Assembly (NCBI RefSeq): GCF_004359215.1
Contig: NC_090618.1
Location: forward strand, 1,870,798-1,897,294
DNA: 26,497 nucleotides
Direction of reading: 5' to 3'
Source: Bremia lactucae
Lineage: Eukaryota; Oomycota; Peronosporomycetes; Peronosporales; Peronosporaceae
Part shown: piece after piece, positions 19,923 to 26,497 of the stretch
How the letters are laid out: the number at the start of each line of letters is the position of its first letter
How positions within the stretch are numbered: position 1 is the stretch's first letter
Program-made: the position numbers and the translations under genes
The notes under the pieces: generated by a model
Told to the model about the DNA's origin: nothing
The model's input: only the letters and a program-made list of their open reading frames with translations
The model's database searches: none

Positions 19923-20071
19923 GACATCGGGGCTTCTCCGGGTAATAGTCACGAAACTCTTCCGGATCTGGACTTGATTTCCTGGCTCAGGAGTTTTCAG
20001 ACATCTTGTACATAATCACATGTTCATAGACCGTCATGAAATCTCTCGCTCTCTCGCTAATTATTGCTGTG

Positions 20072-20355
20072 TTGTACCACACGTACCCGGCGGCTTGACA
20101 ATCATCGAAGAATGTCTTGATTACGGATGACGAAAATTCAAACGCTCTTTTACACCACTTAGCTAATCCATTAGAAAATTTAGCACAGCAGTAACAATTA
20201 ATGCCTTAACCATCTCGTTCTTTTATCCACATTTTCCTCAAATTGCTTACAGTTGGCTACGCAAAGCAAAACGGTCACACACTCAGTTGAAAATCGGTCG
20301 TATATTTATCGTTCGCACAACCTATACCTACTTGGTTTTGTCTAAGATATTTACA
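20072..20355. other. Flank of right LINE; no clear gene
   Basis: Inverted copy of 5727-6011, with the same short open minus frame ending at the LINE junction. Confidence 0.35.
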
Positions 20356-20359
20356 CCCA

Positions 20360-20546
20360 TATTTTTCATCTGAGTTTTCTTGACAGTTTTTTTAATTCTG
20401 ATTTTTCTAATTCTAGCCCTAGGGTCCCAGGGGTATCGGAAAGTCTGCTGTATTTGCTGCTTTCGATTAGCGAAGTTTGAACCCGTGACCTTGAGTCGAC
20501 ATGTGGTCCTTGACCTCTGCGCCAGGGTGTGACCCGGCGGTAACAT
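20360..20546 (-). mobile_element. tRNA-derived SINE (right copy)
   Basis: Inverted copy of 5533-5719. The B-box region appears on the plus strand as gtttgaacccgtg and the A-box region as cctctgcgccagg. Confidence 0.58.
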
Positions 20547-20621
20547 ACTCATATCGTCCGCATTTCATCCTCGTTCTTTATCAGTTTTACTTCGAGCACA
20601 GCTTTGCTATCGGTGTTCATT

Positions 20622-20955
20622 CGTCAAATGAGGCACGAGTCACAATTCATCAACAAATTTGCAGGTCTTAAGAGATTCAATATTGACGAAGTTCTCTTAT
20701 TGGAAACCGGCACCCCTCATTACACTATGGGGAATTTCGGCTACAGGGCCTCCTCCCACCCAACTATCACACACCTTCGGTGCAGGTTGGCAGGGCGGCC
20801 ATCCATTGGATGGTTGCTCGTCTGGTTTTTAGCCTATCTCCGGCGATGTGTCATCGTACTGCCCTCCGCGGGTATCGATCTACGTACCTCCCGGTACCAT
20901 TTCCAGTGCTTAACCACCCGGCCACTGAGGTCGGTAAACTGCAGGGTCTTGAGTT
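20622..20955 (-). mobile_element. Second tRNA-derived SINE, right arm only
   Basis: 334 bases absent from the left arm, where ggtgttcatt joins gtacatgctattg directly. On the minus strand it has an A box TGGCCGGGTGG (20924-20914, followed by TTAA as in Leu/Ser-type tRNAs) and a B box GATCGATACCC (20880-20870), 33 bases apart. No A tail and no clear target duplication (only TT) are seen, so loss from the left arm is an alternative to insertion here. Confidence 0.55.
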
Positions 20956-21135
20956 GTACATGCTATTGTCGTTAAAAATGAAATTGATTTGGCTCGATAG
21001 AATATTTTTTTGTCATACATAGCGGCGTGTTCGTAGGCTTGTTTCGCTATAAAGATTGCATCCTATAAGGCACGCGGTAGCGTCATTGCATAAAGTTTCT
21101 TTGTAGCAATTTACGAAACAATGCTTTACTTACTT

Positions 21136-21405
21136 TTAAAGGAGATATGCCATGGGAAGCTTTTCGCTACATATTCGCGTAATGCCATGGGACGCTTCGT
21201 AGCTCTCGACGATGCCGTTAGCACGTGCGAGCACCACGTTGTTCTCGCAATACGAGGCATCACGACCGTCGGAGGACCAGCAAAGCCGTTGGATACCTCG
21301 AGAACGTGCCTGTGGATGTTCACGATTGGACAGAATGCGCTGCTCCTTTGTTTCTAGCACAATAGACTTGAGCAACCCCGTCTCGTCACCTACGAGGACA
21401 AGCAT
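21136..21405 (-). pseudogene. WDR74/Nsa1-like WD40 protein, N-terminal fragment (right copy)
   Basis: Starts MLVLVGDETGLLKSIVLETK at 21405 and ends at the same stop as the left copy (...SEKLPMAYLL). Only a few residues differ (for example A/V, H/R, D/Y, L/P). It keeps the LCWSSDGR motif of the first WD repeat and then ends; no other blades follow. It is divergent from the effector at 21723. Confidence 0.6.
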
Positions 21406-21692
21406 GGCTTTGAGTTGGCTGGTACACACCCGTTACGGATAATAATTGGTGGAAACGTAAAGACGAATGGGTTGCTCGGATTGGATATAATGTTTGAACG
21501 ACAAAAATAAAATATTCCGTGTTTTTTATTAATCGAGTCTTTTAGATAGACACCATTACTTGCAGCCTATCCATTTTAAAAACCTCTGTTTTTTTTCGTT
21601 TTCGTGCTTTTACGAAATGGCGACGTTTTTACCAAGTGACGACGTGCAAATACTCGCTGTAAATATGCATAATTCCTTTTCACGTTTAAGTC

Positions 21693-21708
21693 GCCATTGG
21701 GCACAATC
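21693..21708 (+). promoter_or_regulatory. Possible oomycete Inr-like start element (right)
   Basis: gccattgggcacaatc ends 14 bases before the effector ATG and is identical in the left arm. It contains the CATTnnnCA core of the oomycete initiator but deviates in the T-rich end. Tentative. Confidence 0.22.
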
Positions 21709-21722
21709 GTCTGTTTCCTGGC

Positions 21723-22289
21723 ATGCGTTCATCCACGCTCCTTGCCACTACTGTCGTTTGCTTTGTTTTCGTCGCAATGAGTGCCAGGGTCTCGATTTCG
21801 GACGTTAAAGCGTTTCGAAGCGATTCCGTCGCCATTTCGGGTGAACGCCGTCTTGCTGACAACGCGGAGAACACTGAAGAGCGAAATTGGTTTACGGCTA
21901 CGATTGGTAAGCTTCGAGGCAAGACCAAAGAACCTTTATCGCCGGAGGAGTCCAAGGCAGCGCTGACGAAGATTTTAAATGACAATCAGCATGGAAAAGC
22001 TGACGATTTCTTTAAGGATATAAGGAAAAATCCCGATCTCATTGACGAAGCATTGAGGAATCAGAAGGTGATTTCTGTATTGAACTCTTTTGGAAAGAAG
22101 AAGGCTCTGAACGAGAACGACATAAAGAAACTCCATAAAGTTATACTTAAAGAATTGACGGCAAATGATGGGAAGATCAGTCATGCGAGAATGTATGCCA
22201 CCATCGCCGTAGGCATTACACTATGCATTGGCTTCCTCTTCCTCCTCGGCCTAATGTCGACTTCAGCACTGAAAACGGATCAGAAATAG
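21723..22289 (+). CDS. RXLR-like secreted effector with C-terminal membrane segment (right copy)
   Basis: Intact 188-residue frame from ATG 21723 to TAG 22287-22289. It has the signal peptide (residues 1-21), RRLA at 42-45, EER at 52-54, the same helical central region as the left copy, and a hydrophobic segment at about 158-180 (ATIAVGITLCIGFLFLLGL). The first 150 residues are almost the same as in the left copy. Differences concentrate in the last ~40 residues, and the tail is shorter (STSALKTDQK). Secretion and delivery are inferred from the leader. No W/Y-fold motif is evident; membrane location after delivery is suggested by the hydrophobic end. The arm duplication makes this a two-gene effector locus with genes pointing away from the palindrome centre. 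Confidence 0.82.
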   Translation: MRSSTLLATTVVCFVFVAMSARVSISDVKAFRSDSVAISGERRLADNAENTEERNWFTATIGKLRGKTKEPLSPEESKAALTKILNDNQHGKADDFFKDIRKNPDLIDEALRNQKVISVLNSFGKKKALNENDIKKLHKVILKELTANDGKISHARMYATIAVGITLCIGFLFLLGLMSTSALKTDQK

Positions 22290-22302
22290 TCGAGCACACA
22301 TT

Positions 22303-22337
22303 AGGCATTACACTATGTAGTATCCTCCTCGGCCTAA
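22303..22337 (+). repeat. Partial repeat of effector tail sequence in 3' flank
   Basis: ggcattacactatg followed by ctcctcggcctaac repeats, with an internal gap, the sequence coding for the membrane segment at about 22212-22253. The left arm has the same pair (about 4082-4117 and 4163-4205). Confidence 0.6.
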
Positions 22338-22365
22338 CGACTTAAGAAAACATTTATAATACATT

Positions 22366-22771
22366 AGTGTGTTTTTTCATTCTCGAACGCTTTCGTGATA
22401 GTGGTGCATGCAATTTGTCTTGCAATTGCTTATTTGTAAAGCGTTTCATTTTTTTGTGTGCAAGCCTCACCGTCGCTTCGTCTTGTTAAAATAGACTCAT
22501 CGAATATCCTTTTGGCCCTGAAGATGAGCAATTTCGTCGACAACAAGGTCAATATAGGCAGTTCAGGATGGACCAAGTCGATGCTCTTAAAGGAAGACTA
22601 AATCAACTCCCGTTTCGATGCACGTTATTGGCAAGAAAAGTAGTGGTCACGGCGGCGATGGTCGAACGAACCCTCGTGAACTTATTCATTGCAATGACTT
22701 TGTGATAAATGAGAAGCTTCGTTAATTTAACGAGGCGAACTTCATTTATTTTACTTTATCAGGCCGTCACT
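22366..22771 (+). other. Right-arm-only segment with a 67-codon open frame
   Basis: About 406 bases absent from the left arm, where ataatacatt joins tgggcaaaataatc. A plus frame at 22502-22705 (contains EYPFGPEDEQFRRQQGQYRQ and DQVDALKGRLNQLP) is open without a start at its head; an internal Met begins MDQVDALKGRL. No family recognised. Junctions share only TTT, so insertion here and deletion in the left arm are both possible. Confidence 0.45.
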
Positions 22772-22967
22772 TTGGGTAAAATAATCATATGTGAGCATTA
22801 AGTTTTTACCATTCCGTACTTAATAGCACCCGTAAAGTTTTGTCACGCCTATTTGGCTTTACTATTGACTGGTCGCATGGAGCTTTTCTTAAAATTAAAA
22901 TCTTTGGTCTCTTTTGTCGATGTTTGCGTCGAATTCATGTCAATCGTTTTGAAAAAAAAACAATACA

Positions 22968-23135
22968 ATGTTTCAGAGTGGGGTCGCGTATGCAAGAAAC
23001 CGATTGACCGAAATACAAGACGAAGCCAAGGTGGCGCGCTTACAACTTAAAGAATGCACGTTTCATTTGATCACGTTCAGAAGAAAATCAAGCGCCAACA
23101 CCAACGCGTCGAGGATTTGGAACAGCGACAGATGA
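22968..23135 (+). pseudogene. Possible lost N-terminal part of gene B
   Basis: The frame starts MFQSGVAYARNRLTEIQDEA then KVARLQLKE. It has helical heptad-like character that would flow into the gene B frame at 23054, which lies in a different frame. Both arms show the same offset, so either a frameshift predates the duplication or gene B simply starts at its own ATG. Confidence 0.3.
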
Positions 23136-23403
23136 CTGGTCGAGACTTCGTGGAACGCATTGTATGCTTCTTTACATGCAGTGCTGCCGACCAGCTTCAC
23201 CGCGTAAGTTGGTGACATCATCTTCACATTTGCCTGCTTTAAAGCGACAAATCCAGTCAGCGTCGGAAGAAACGTCGGATAAAGCCGAGCGGATTGGATG
23301 GACAACGTCACTGAGTGATGCGGTGTTGATACGACAGGACGACGATAGTAGCACAGTGAAACGATGCCTTAGTGTCACAACGATGAGCAAAGAGGCGGCT
23401 TAA
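23054..23403 (+). CDS. Gene B, right copy: small two-exon coiled-coil protein candidate
   Basis: Exon 1 is 23054-23203 (50 codons: MHVSFDHVQKKIKRQHQR, then VEDLEQRQMTGRDFVERIV). The intron is 23204-23244 (41 bases, gtaagt...aaag). Exon 2 is 23245-23403 (RQIQSASEETSDKAERIGW, ending MSKEAA). The donor is a perfect GTAAGT, both exons are phase 0, and length and splice sites are conserved in the left arm. The predicted product is 102 residues: a charged N-terminal coiled coil and a polar C-terminus, with no signal peptide or membrane segment. Family unknown. 41 bases is short for an oomycete intron, so this model is tentative. Confidence 0.42.
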
Positions 23404-23414
23404 GAGTTGGAGAA

Positions 23415-23635
23415 CGACTTTCGCTTAAAAAAAGAGGGTCCATGTTCGGTATTTATTTGAAACAATTGACGGTATTTTTTTTTAATCGAAATTCGTGATT
23501 ATAATACACAACATTACTAAATTACAAATTCTTTCAATCCAAACTCACTTATCTTTTTTTAATTTTACATTCTTTTTGTCTTATAGCATTGCGTAGAGAA
23601 AAGCAAATAGGCTGTGTCGTTGCTCGGTTGTAATT
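23415..23635 (+). repeat. Short AT-rich dispersed repeat, copy 3
   Basis: The single right-arm copy of the unit found twice in the left arm (3060-3230 minus, 3740-3948 plus). It keeps both the poly-T part and the attgcgtagagaaaagcaaatagg part, so it is probably closest to the original. Confidence 0.62.
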
Positions 23636-24003
23636 TTCAGCAACTAGACTGCAGTGTGGTGGACTATTGGCCACCGCTGGAATTTTATCGCCCATATTCA
23701 AAGACCAACAAGAGCTTTGATAAGCTGCGGGCTTATGTTTTACGGTGATCTCATAATTTTCGAGTGCTTTGCTAGAATTACCTAGTTGCCGACACAAATA
23801 TGTTTATACATATTATTTGAAATTTCAAAATATAACGAGCACGAAACCCACCGCTCTGATACTCGACCAAGGCAAGTTTATTTCACGCGTATGTACACAA
23901 GGGTTTACAGTGCATGACTTGTTAGGGCATATCACGAGCTTCACTCCATTTCTTCTCATCCACAATCTTATTGCACGCTGCACCTAGCTAGCAACGCCTC
24001 GGA
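23636..24003. other. Non-coding stretch
   Basis: No gene. 23640-23840 is an inverted copy of 2850-3059. About 23845-23985 differs from the left arm and looks like LTR debris. The last ~16 bases (ctagcaacgcctcgga) match the left arm again and end at the inversion breakpoint. Confidence 0.45.
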
Positions 24004-24630
24004 TATAACACCGCGTTTTTCATTTTCTACATAGTTTCGTTTCTTATAAAAAGAAGACAATTTAAGTTTTCACATATTTTCATTTTCATGTGTTGCGAAG
24101 AGCTAAGTAGAAATGTGGCAGTATAACGAAAAAATTCTCATGAGAAAACAGGTTCACACGTGTATTTAAAATTAAAAGAAGGAAAAAAAACATTCGATTT
24201 CTATAGATAAATACCTCCTTGCGCTCCTCTGTTCTTCTCCTTACCAGTTATGATATTACAGATACGGAAAACTGATGTGAACTTTACTATGCGATTGCTG
24301 ATTCTGAGGGCCATAGGATATTCGGAGAGTGTGTTGGAGTCAGCTCGAACTAGTACGCTACATGTTTCGGACCAAGCCAGACATACACTGGGGAAGTGGT
24401 CATTTAGAATTCAGACTTTCTTCTAAGTTTATCCGAATTTTTTTAGTTTTGCCAGCAAAATTAAACAATGTGCCACAAGACGAAATTCGACTTGAGGAGA
24501 CGCCAAAGGTGTTTTTCGCCTGAACTTTACCAAATCAAGTTTAACAAAAGCGTTTGTTTTGCCATTGGCAATTCTTCATCCGGCGCTTTTAATGTACTTT
24601 GACGGCTTTGACCTTTCCCGCCACATCCCA
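24004..24630 (+). other. Segment inverted relative to the palindrome (right)
   Basis: Same-orientation copy of 2091-2714. Here the A1 reading frame runs through the 24630 boundary without a stop, suggesting this arm has the ancestral order and the left arm carries the inversion. A short ATG frame inside (about 24283-24420, MRLLILRAIGYSESVLESAR) is intact here but broken by stops in the left copy. Confidence 0.82.
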
Positions 24631-24981
24631 TTTGCAAGGCATATTGTTTTAACTTTAAAAAATGCGGCAATTGGACCAGAAGTGGTGTACGATGTTTTAC
24701 CACATAATCCTGGCTATAGATACATTCAGAGAATTGGTTCATTGTCACTGCCAAGTTCCAAGCAGATAAAGGTTACGGTGACCTGTCGCATGGAATTTTT
24801 AATCGGTTATCGTTACGATATTGTCGGCTGTCATACATACTTTCCGACGAAGCACATAACCGGTTTCTTGTTCGACGTAAAGATGAATGAAACAATCGAA
24901 TACAGTCGCTATGACAGCGGGTATAAGCGAAAGGTGAAGACTTGGCTGCAAAAACTTTCGCAAATTTATATAAAAAGGTGA
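24592..24981 (+). CDS. Unidentified ORF A1, right copy
   Basis: 129-codon frame from ATG 24592 (open upstream to 24498 without another Met). It contains GPEVVYDVLPHNPGYRYIQR, VTVTCRMEFLIGYRYDIVGC then HTYFPTKHITGFLFDVKMNE, and ends KRKVKTWLQKLSQIYIKR at TGA 24979-24981. The composition is globular, rich in aromatic and beta-type residues, with no signal peptide or membrane segment. A2 begins five bases after this stop and its frame is open upstream across the A1 end (LAAKTFANLYKKVTF). A1 and A2 may therefore be one protein split by a frameshift that both arms share. No family recognised; it may be an internal exon. Confidence 0.4.
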   Translation: MYFDGFDLSRHIPFARHIVLTLKNAAIGPEVVYDVLPHNPGYRYIQRIGSLSLPSSKQIKVTVTCRMEFLIGYRYDIVGCHTYFPTKHITGFLFDVKMNETIEYSRYDSGYKRKVKTWLQKLSQIYIKR

Positions 24982-24986
24982 CATTT

Positions 24987-25271
24987 ATGACTGACGGTGA
25001 TGGCGATGACGACGTCACTGGAAAATTCCCTATCGCAGGATTTGATACTGGGTCAAGAATCTCAAGTAGCAATGATGCAATGGAATCGGTGGCGTCCGAC
25101 CTCTTGGACTTGTGGCTGGGCGACTACGCAGTCAATTGCCAACGGCAAATCCTGTACACAAGGAGTATCATGGTGGAAAATCCAGTGAAAGAGCGACGAT
25201 ACAAATTATATAATGATATTCTTCGAAACAGCTTCCTGGCTGCTTTTGAAGATCTAAATCAGAAAAATTGA
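24987..25271 (+). CDS. Unidentified ORF A2, right copy
   Basis: 94-codon frame from ATG 24987 (MTDGDGDDDVTGKFPIAGFD). The middle reads SSNDAMESVASDLLDLW, then NCQRQILYTRSIMVENPVKE and RRYKLYNDILRNSFLAAFED. It starts acidic and becomes basic. It ends LNQKN because of a ~30-base insertion absent from the left copy, whose frame would run further (FVETGESDSAGGIS). It probably belongs with A1. Function unknown. Confidence 0.4.
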   Translation: MTDGDGDDDVTGKFPIAGFDTGSRISSSNDAMESVASDLLDLWLGDYAVNCQRQILYTRSIMVENPVKERRYKLYNDILRNSFLAAFEDLNQKN

Positions 25272-25431
25272 AAGCCAAAATGCGTTTGAGGAAACGGGGG
25301 AGAGCGATAGTGCGAGAGGCAATTCACAACCTGATGCGGATTCAGCTCGAGTGAACTGATAATGATTGCAACAGTGTAAGGGTTTTAAGCGGTATTGCCG
25401 ATCATGATAATTCTTGTGGCGGATGATTTAA

Positions 25432-25584
25432 ATGAAGAATTTGAATGACACATCTTTCGATGACGAATTTGCTGGTGATGAAATTGCCGTAAAAGATCAC
25501 TCTGCTGAATCGGTGGGGTATGTCACGGACATGGCTGCAGTCAGTCAAGGAATCTATGAGCGATTCGGCAGATTACGACTGTAA
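25432..25584 (+). pseudogene. Small acidic ORF, right copy (50 codons)
   Basis: MKNLNDTSFDDEFAGDEIAV then KDHSAESVGYVTDMAAV, ending on a TAA inside the LTR fragment. Nearly the same as 1164-1316. It may be Copia linker rather than a gene. Confidence 0.3.
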
Positions 25585-25669
25585 AGGGGTGTATCGTTAC
25601 ATGAAATTAAAACTTAAATGTTGTTAATTAATTTATTATCTAAGAAGTCGAGAATATTCAGAGGGTATT
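25580..25669 (+). mobile_element. LTR 5' fragment interrupted by a second LTR
   Basis: Starts tgtaaaggggtgtatcg at the same site as the left solo LTR (inverted) and stops after ~90 bases, where a complete related LTR begins. Confidence 0.72.
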
Positions 25670-26127
25670 TTTAACGGGGTGTATCGTTACATGAAATTAA
25701 CACCTAATGGTTGTTAATTAATATATTATCTAAAAGGTAGATAATAGTTGGAGAATATTACTTGTATATCCTGAATTCTTATCCTGAAATCTTATCCATA
25801 AATAGGTATAGGCCATTATGTCTATTTATTCCGCAGACTAATCAGCTGTAGAAGTAATCAAAGAGAGTTACAAGATAAGATAGATAAGAATTCATTTACA
25901 TGTTTAGTATTAGTTTATAGTTAAGACAACATTTACAAAGATAGATTAACAAGACACTTAACTATATTAATACAGTTTTCATTTTACCCTCTTAAGTTAA
26001 CTTGTCTTAAGAGAAGTCTTCCTCTATACGTACAGTGTACGTCACCTAACGGAAGGCACCACTCACATCTGAAGCAGTGTGAAGTGGACTTGTACTGAAA
26101 CAGTACAAGTCGCAGTGCCCCGTTACA
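25670..26127 (+). mobile_element. 5' LTR of an LTR retrotransposon (458 bp)
   Basis: Runs from tttaacgggg (expected tgtaacgggg) to gccccgttaca. It is related to 723-1168 and keeps its stem-loop (acttgtact 26088-26096 / agtacaagt 26102-26110). A PBS and a gag frame follow directly, so this is the 5' end of an element that continues past the window. Confidence 0.82.
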
Positions 26128-26129
26128 CC

Positions 26130-26147
26130 TGGTAGCACTTTGTAGTC
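26130..26147 (+). other. Putative primer-binding site
   Basis: tggtagcactttgtag begins two bases after the LTR end, with the TGG expected to pair with a tRNA CCA end. The tRNA is not identified. Confidence 0.5.
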
Positions 26148-26177
26148 CGTCCAAGGACCACATTACCCACATTTAAC

Positions 26178-26497
26178 ATGGATATGTTAGATGGTAGTGG
26201 GAATACGCATCACTTTTCCCCTGAGAGCTACTCCTTTCTAAGTGACATAGAGAGGAGTGCGGTTGAACGAATGAGTTCATCCGTAGGAAACGATGCAATC
26301 CTGGCATTACTGTCCAACTTAGACAGAGATGCCCTCCATTCAACCGTCGCCAAGTTCATACAACATGAACTTGACGAGATGAAGGAAAAAGTAGCCTTGC
26401 TGAATCAGCAAGGCTCTCAACAGGCGGAACTGTTGAGATTACAACAGGTACAGACCCCTGTACCTGGGATGACGCAAACGCGTCGTCCCGAAACTCT
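26178..26497 (+). CDS. LTR-retrotransposon Gag, N-terminal part (runs off window)
   Basis: ATG 26178 opens a frame with no stop to the window end (106 codons). It starts MDMLDGSGNTHHFSPESYSF, then ERSAVERMSSSVGNDAILAL, then a charged helical stretch HELDEMKEKVALLNQQGSQQ before a Pro/Gln region. A position just after LTR and PBS, plus the coiled-coil start, fit Gag; probably Ty3/gypsy type. As far as visible it is undamaged, so this element may be recent. Confidence 0.65.
   Translation, partial: MDMLDGSGNTHHFSPESYSFLSDIERSAVERMSSSVGNDAILALLSNLDRDALHSTVAKFIQHELDEMKEKVALLNQQGSQQAELLRLQQVQTPVPGMTQTRRPET

Larger units (their letters stand above)
18041..20055 (+). mobile_element. LINE, right copy (5'-truncated, internally deleted)
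   Basis: Plus-strand counterpart of 6028-9203. It starts abruptly in the RT domain (cattccgacagagcgag), lacks the bases equivalent to left 7509-8669 (about 1.16 kb, including the FVDD box) at a junction near 18575, and ends at the same 3' terminus followed by the same target sequence (gctaattattgctgtg, 20056-20071). No matching 16-mer precedes 18041, so this start is a rearrangement breakpoint rather than a TPRT 5' truncation. Confidence 0.88.
18041..25669 (-). repeat. Right arm of large inverted repeat
   Basis: Inverted counterpart of 723-9203. The inner end is an abrupt junction at about 18041, where LINE sequence starts (cattccgacag) directly after Ty3/gypsy-like sequence. The outer end is within an LTR fragment (25580-25669) cut by a second LTR. 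Relative to the left arm it lacks about 1.16 kb of the LINE, and it carries extra segments at 20622-20955 and 22366-22771. Confidence 0.93.

Noticed and set aside
20870..20930. tRNA gene on the minus strand
   Set aside because: Same reason: box motifs without a foldable acceptor or anticodon arm, embedded in a 334-base unit.
21560..21808. Plus frame overlapping the effector start (MATFLPSDDVQ...)
   Set aside because: It overlaps the effector signal-peptide region in another frame and looks like leader sequence; no independent support.
24592..24981. VASt/StAR-like lipid-binding domain in ORF A1
   Set aside because: The CHTYFPT/FLFDVKM region looked vaguely similar, but I could not match the conserved positions.
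1000..26497. CRISPR arrays, operons, ribosome binding sites
   Set aside because: Content is eukaryotic (introns, LINE/LTR elements, secreted effectors); no regular spaced repeats seen.

Overview
The window looks like a repeat-rich accessory region of a plant-pathogenic oomycete (Peronosporales: Phytophthora or a downy mildew). The evidence is a pair of secreted proteins with an RXLR-like/EER leader, relics of Copia, Ty3/gypsy and LINE elements packed between small broken genes, and tRNA-derived SINEs. The species cannot be told. An 812-base run of N lies at 13297-14108.

The dominant structure is a large imperfect palindrome. The left arm (about 723-9203) and the right arm (about 18041-25669) are inverted copies. 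From outside to centre each arm holds: an LTR, a small acidic ORF, two adjacent unidentified ORFs (called A2 and A1 here), a small two-exon coiled-coil gene candidate (B), an RXLR-like effector with a C-terminal membrane segment, a fragment of a WDR74/Nsa1-like WD40 gene, a SINE and the 3' part of a LINE. The arms differ by scattered substitutions, by indels private to one arm, and by a 624-base segment that has the same orientation in both, so it was inverted in one of them. This argues for an old duplication rather than the same reads assembled twice.

The spacer (9204-18040) carries the 5' half of the LINE, then decayed unidentified, Copia and Ty3/gypsy sequence. The left LINE (6028-14745, minus strand) is bounded by a perfect 16-base target-site duplication. 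It encodes an ORF1 with a CCHC zinc knuckle whose stop overlaps the start of ORF2 as TGATG. ORF2 reads OTU-like cysteine peptidase, AP endonuclease, reverse transcriptase and a C-terminal Cys/His motif. Stops and frameshifts make it inactive. The right copy has lost its 5' end and an internal piece that includes the RT active site.

Outside the palindrome, the left edge (1-722) is a Copia RT relic. The right edge (25670-26497) is the 5' LTR, primer-binding site and gag start of another LTR retrotransposon that runs out of the window.

The intact-looking host-type coding sequences are the two effectors. Gene B (right arm), A1 and A2 are candidates only. Almost everything else is mobile-element debris. 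The locus resembles the repeat-rich, rapidly rearranging compartments in which oomycete effectors are known to sit.
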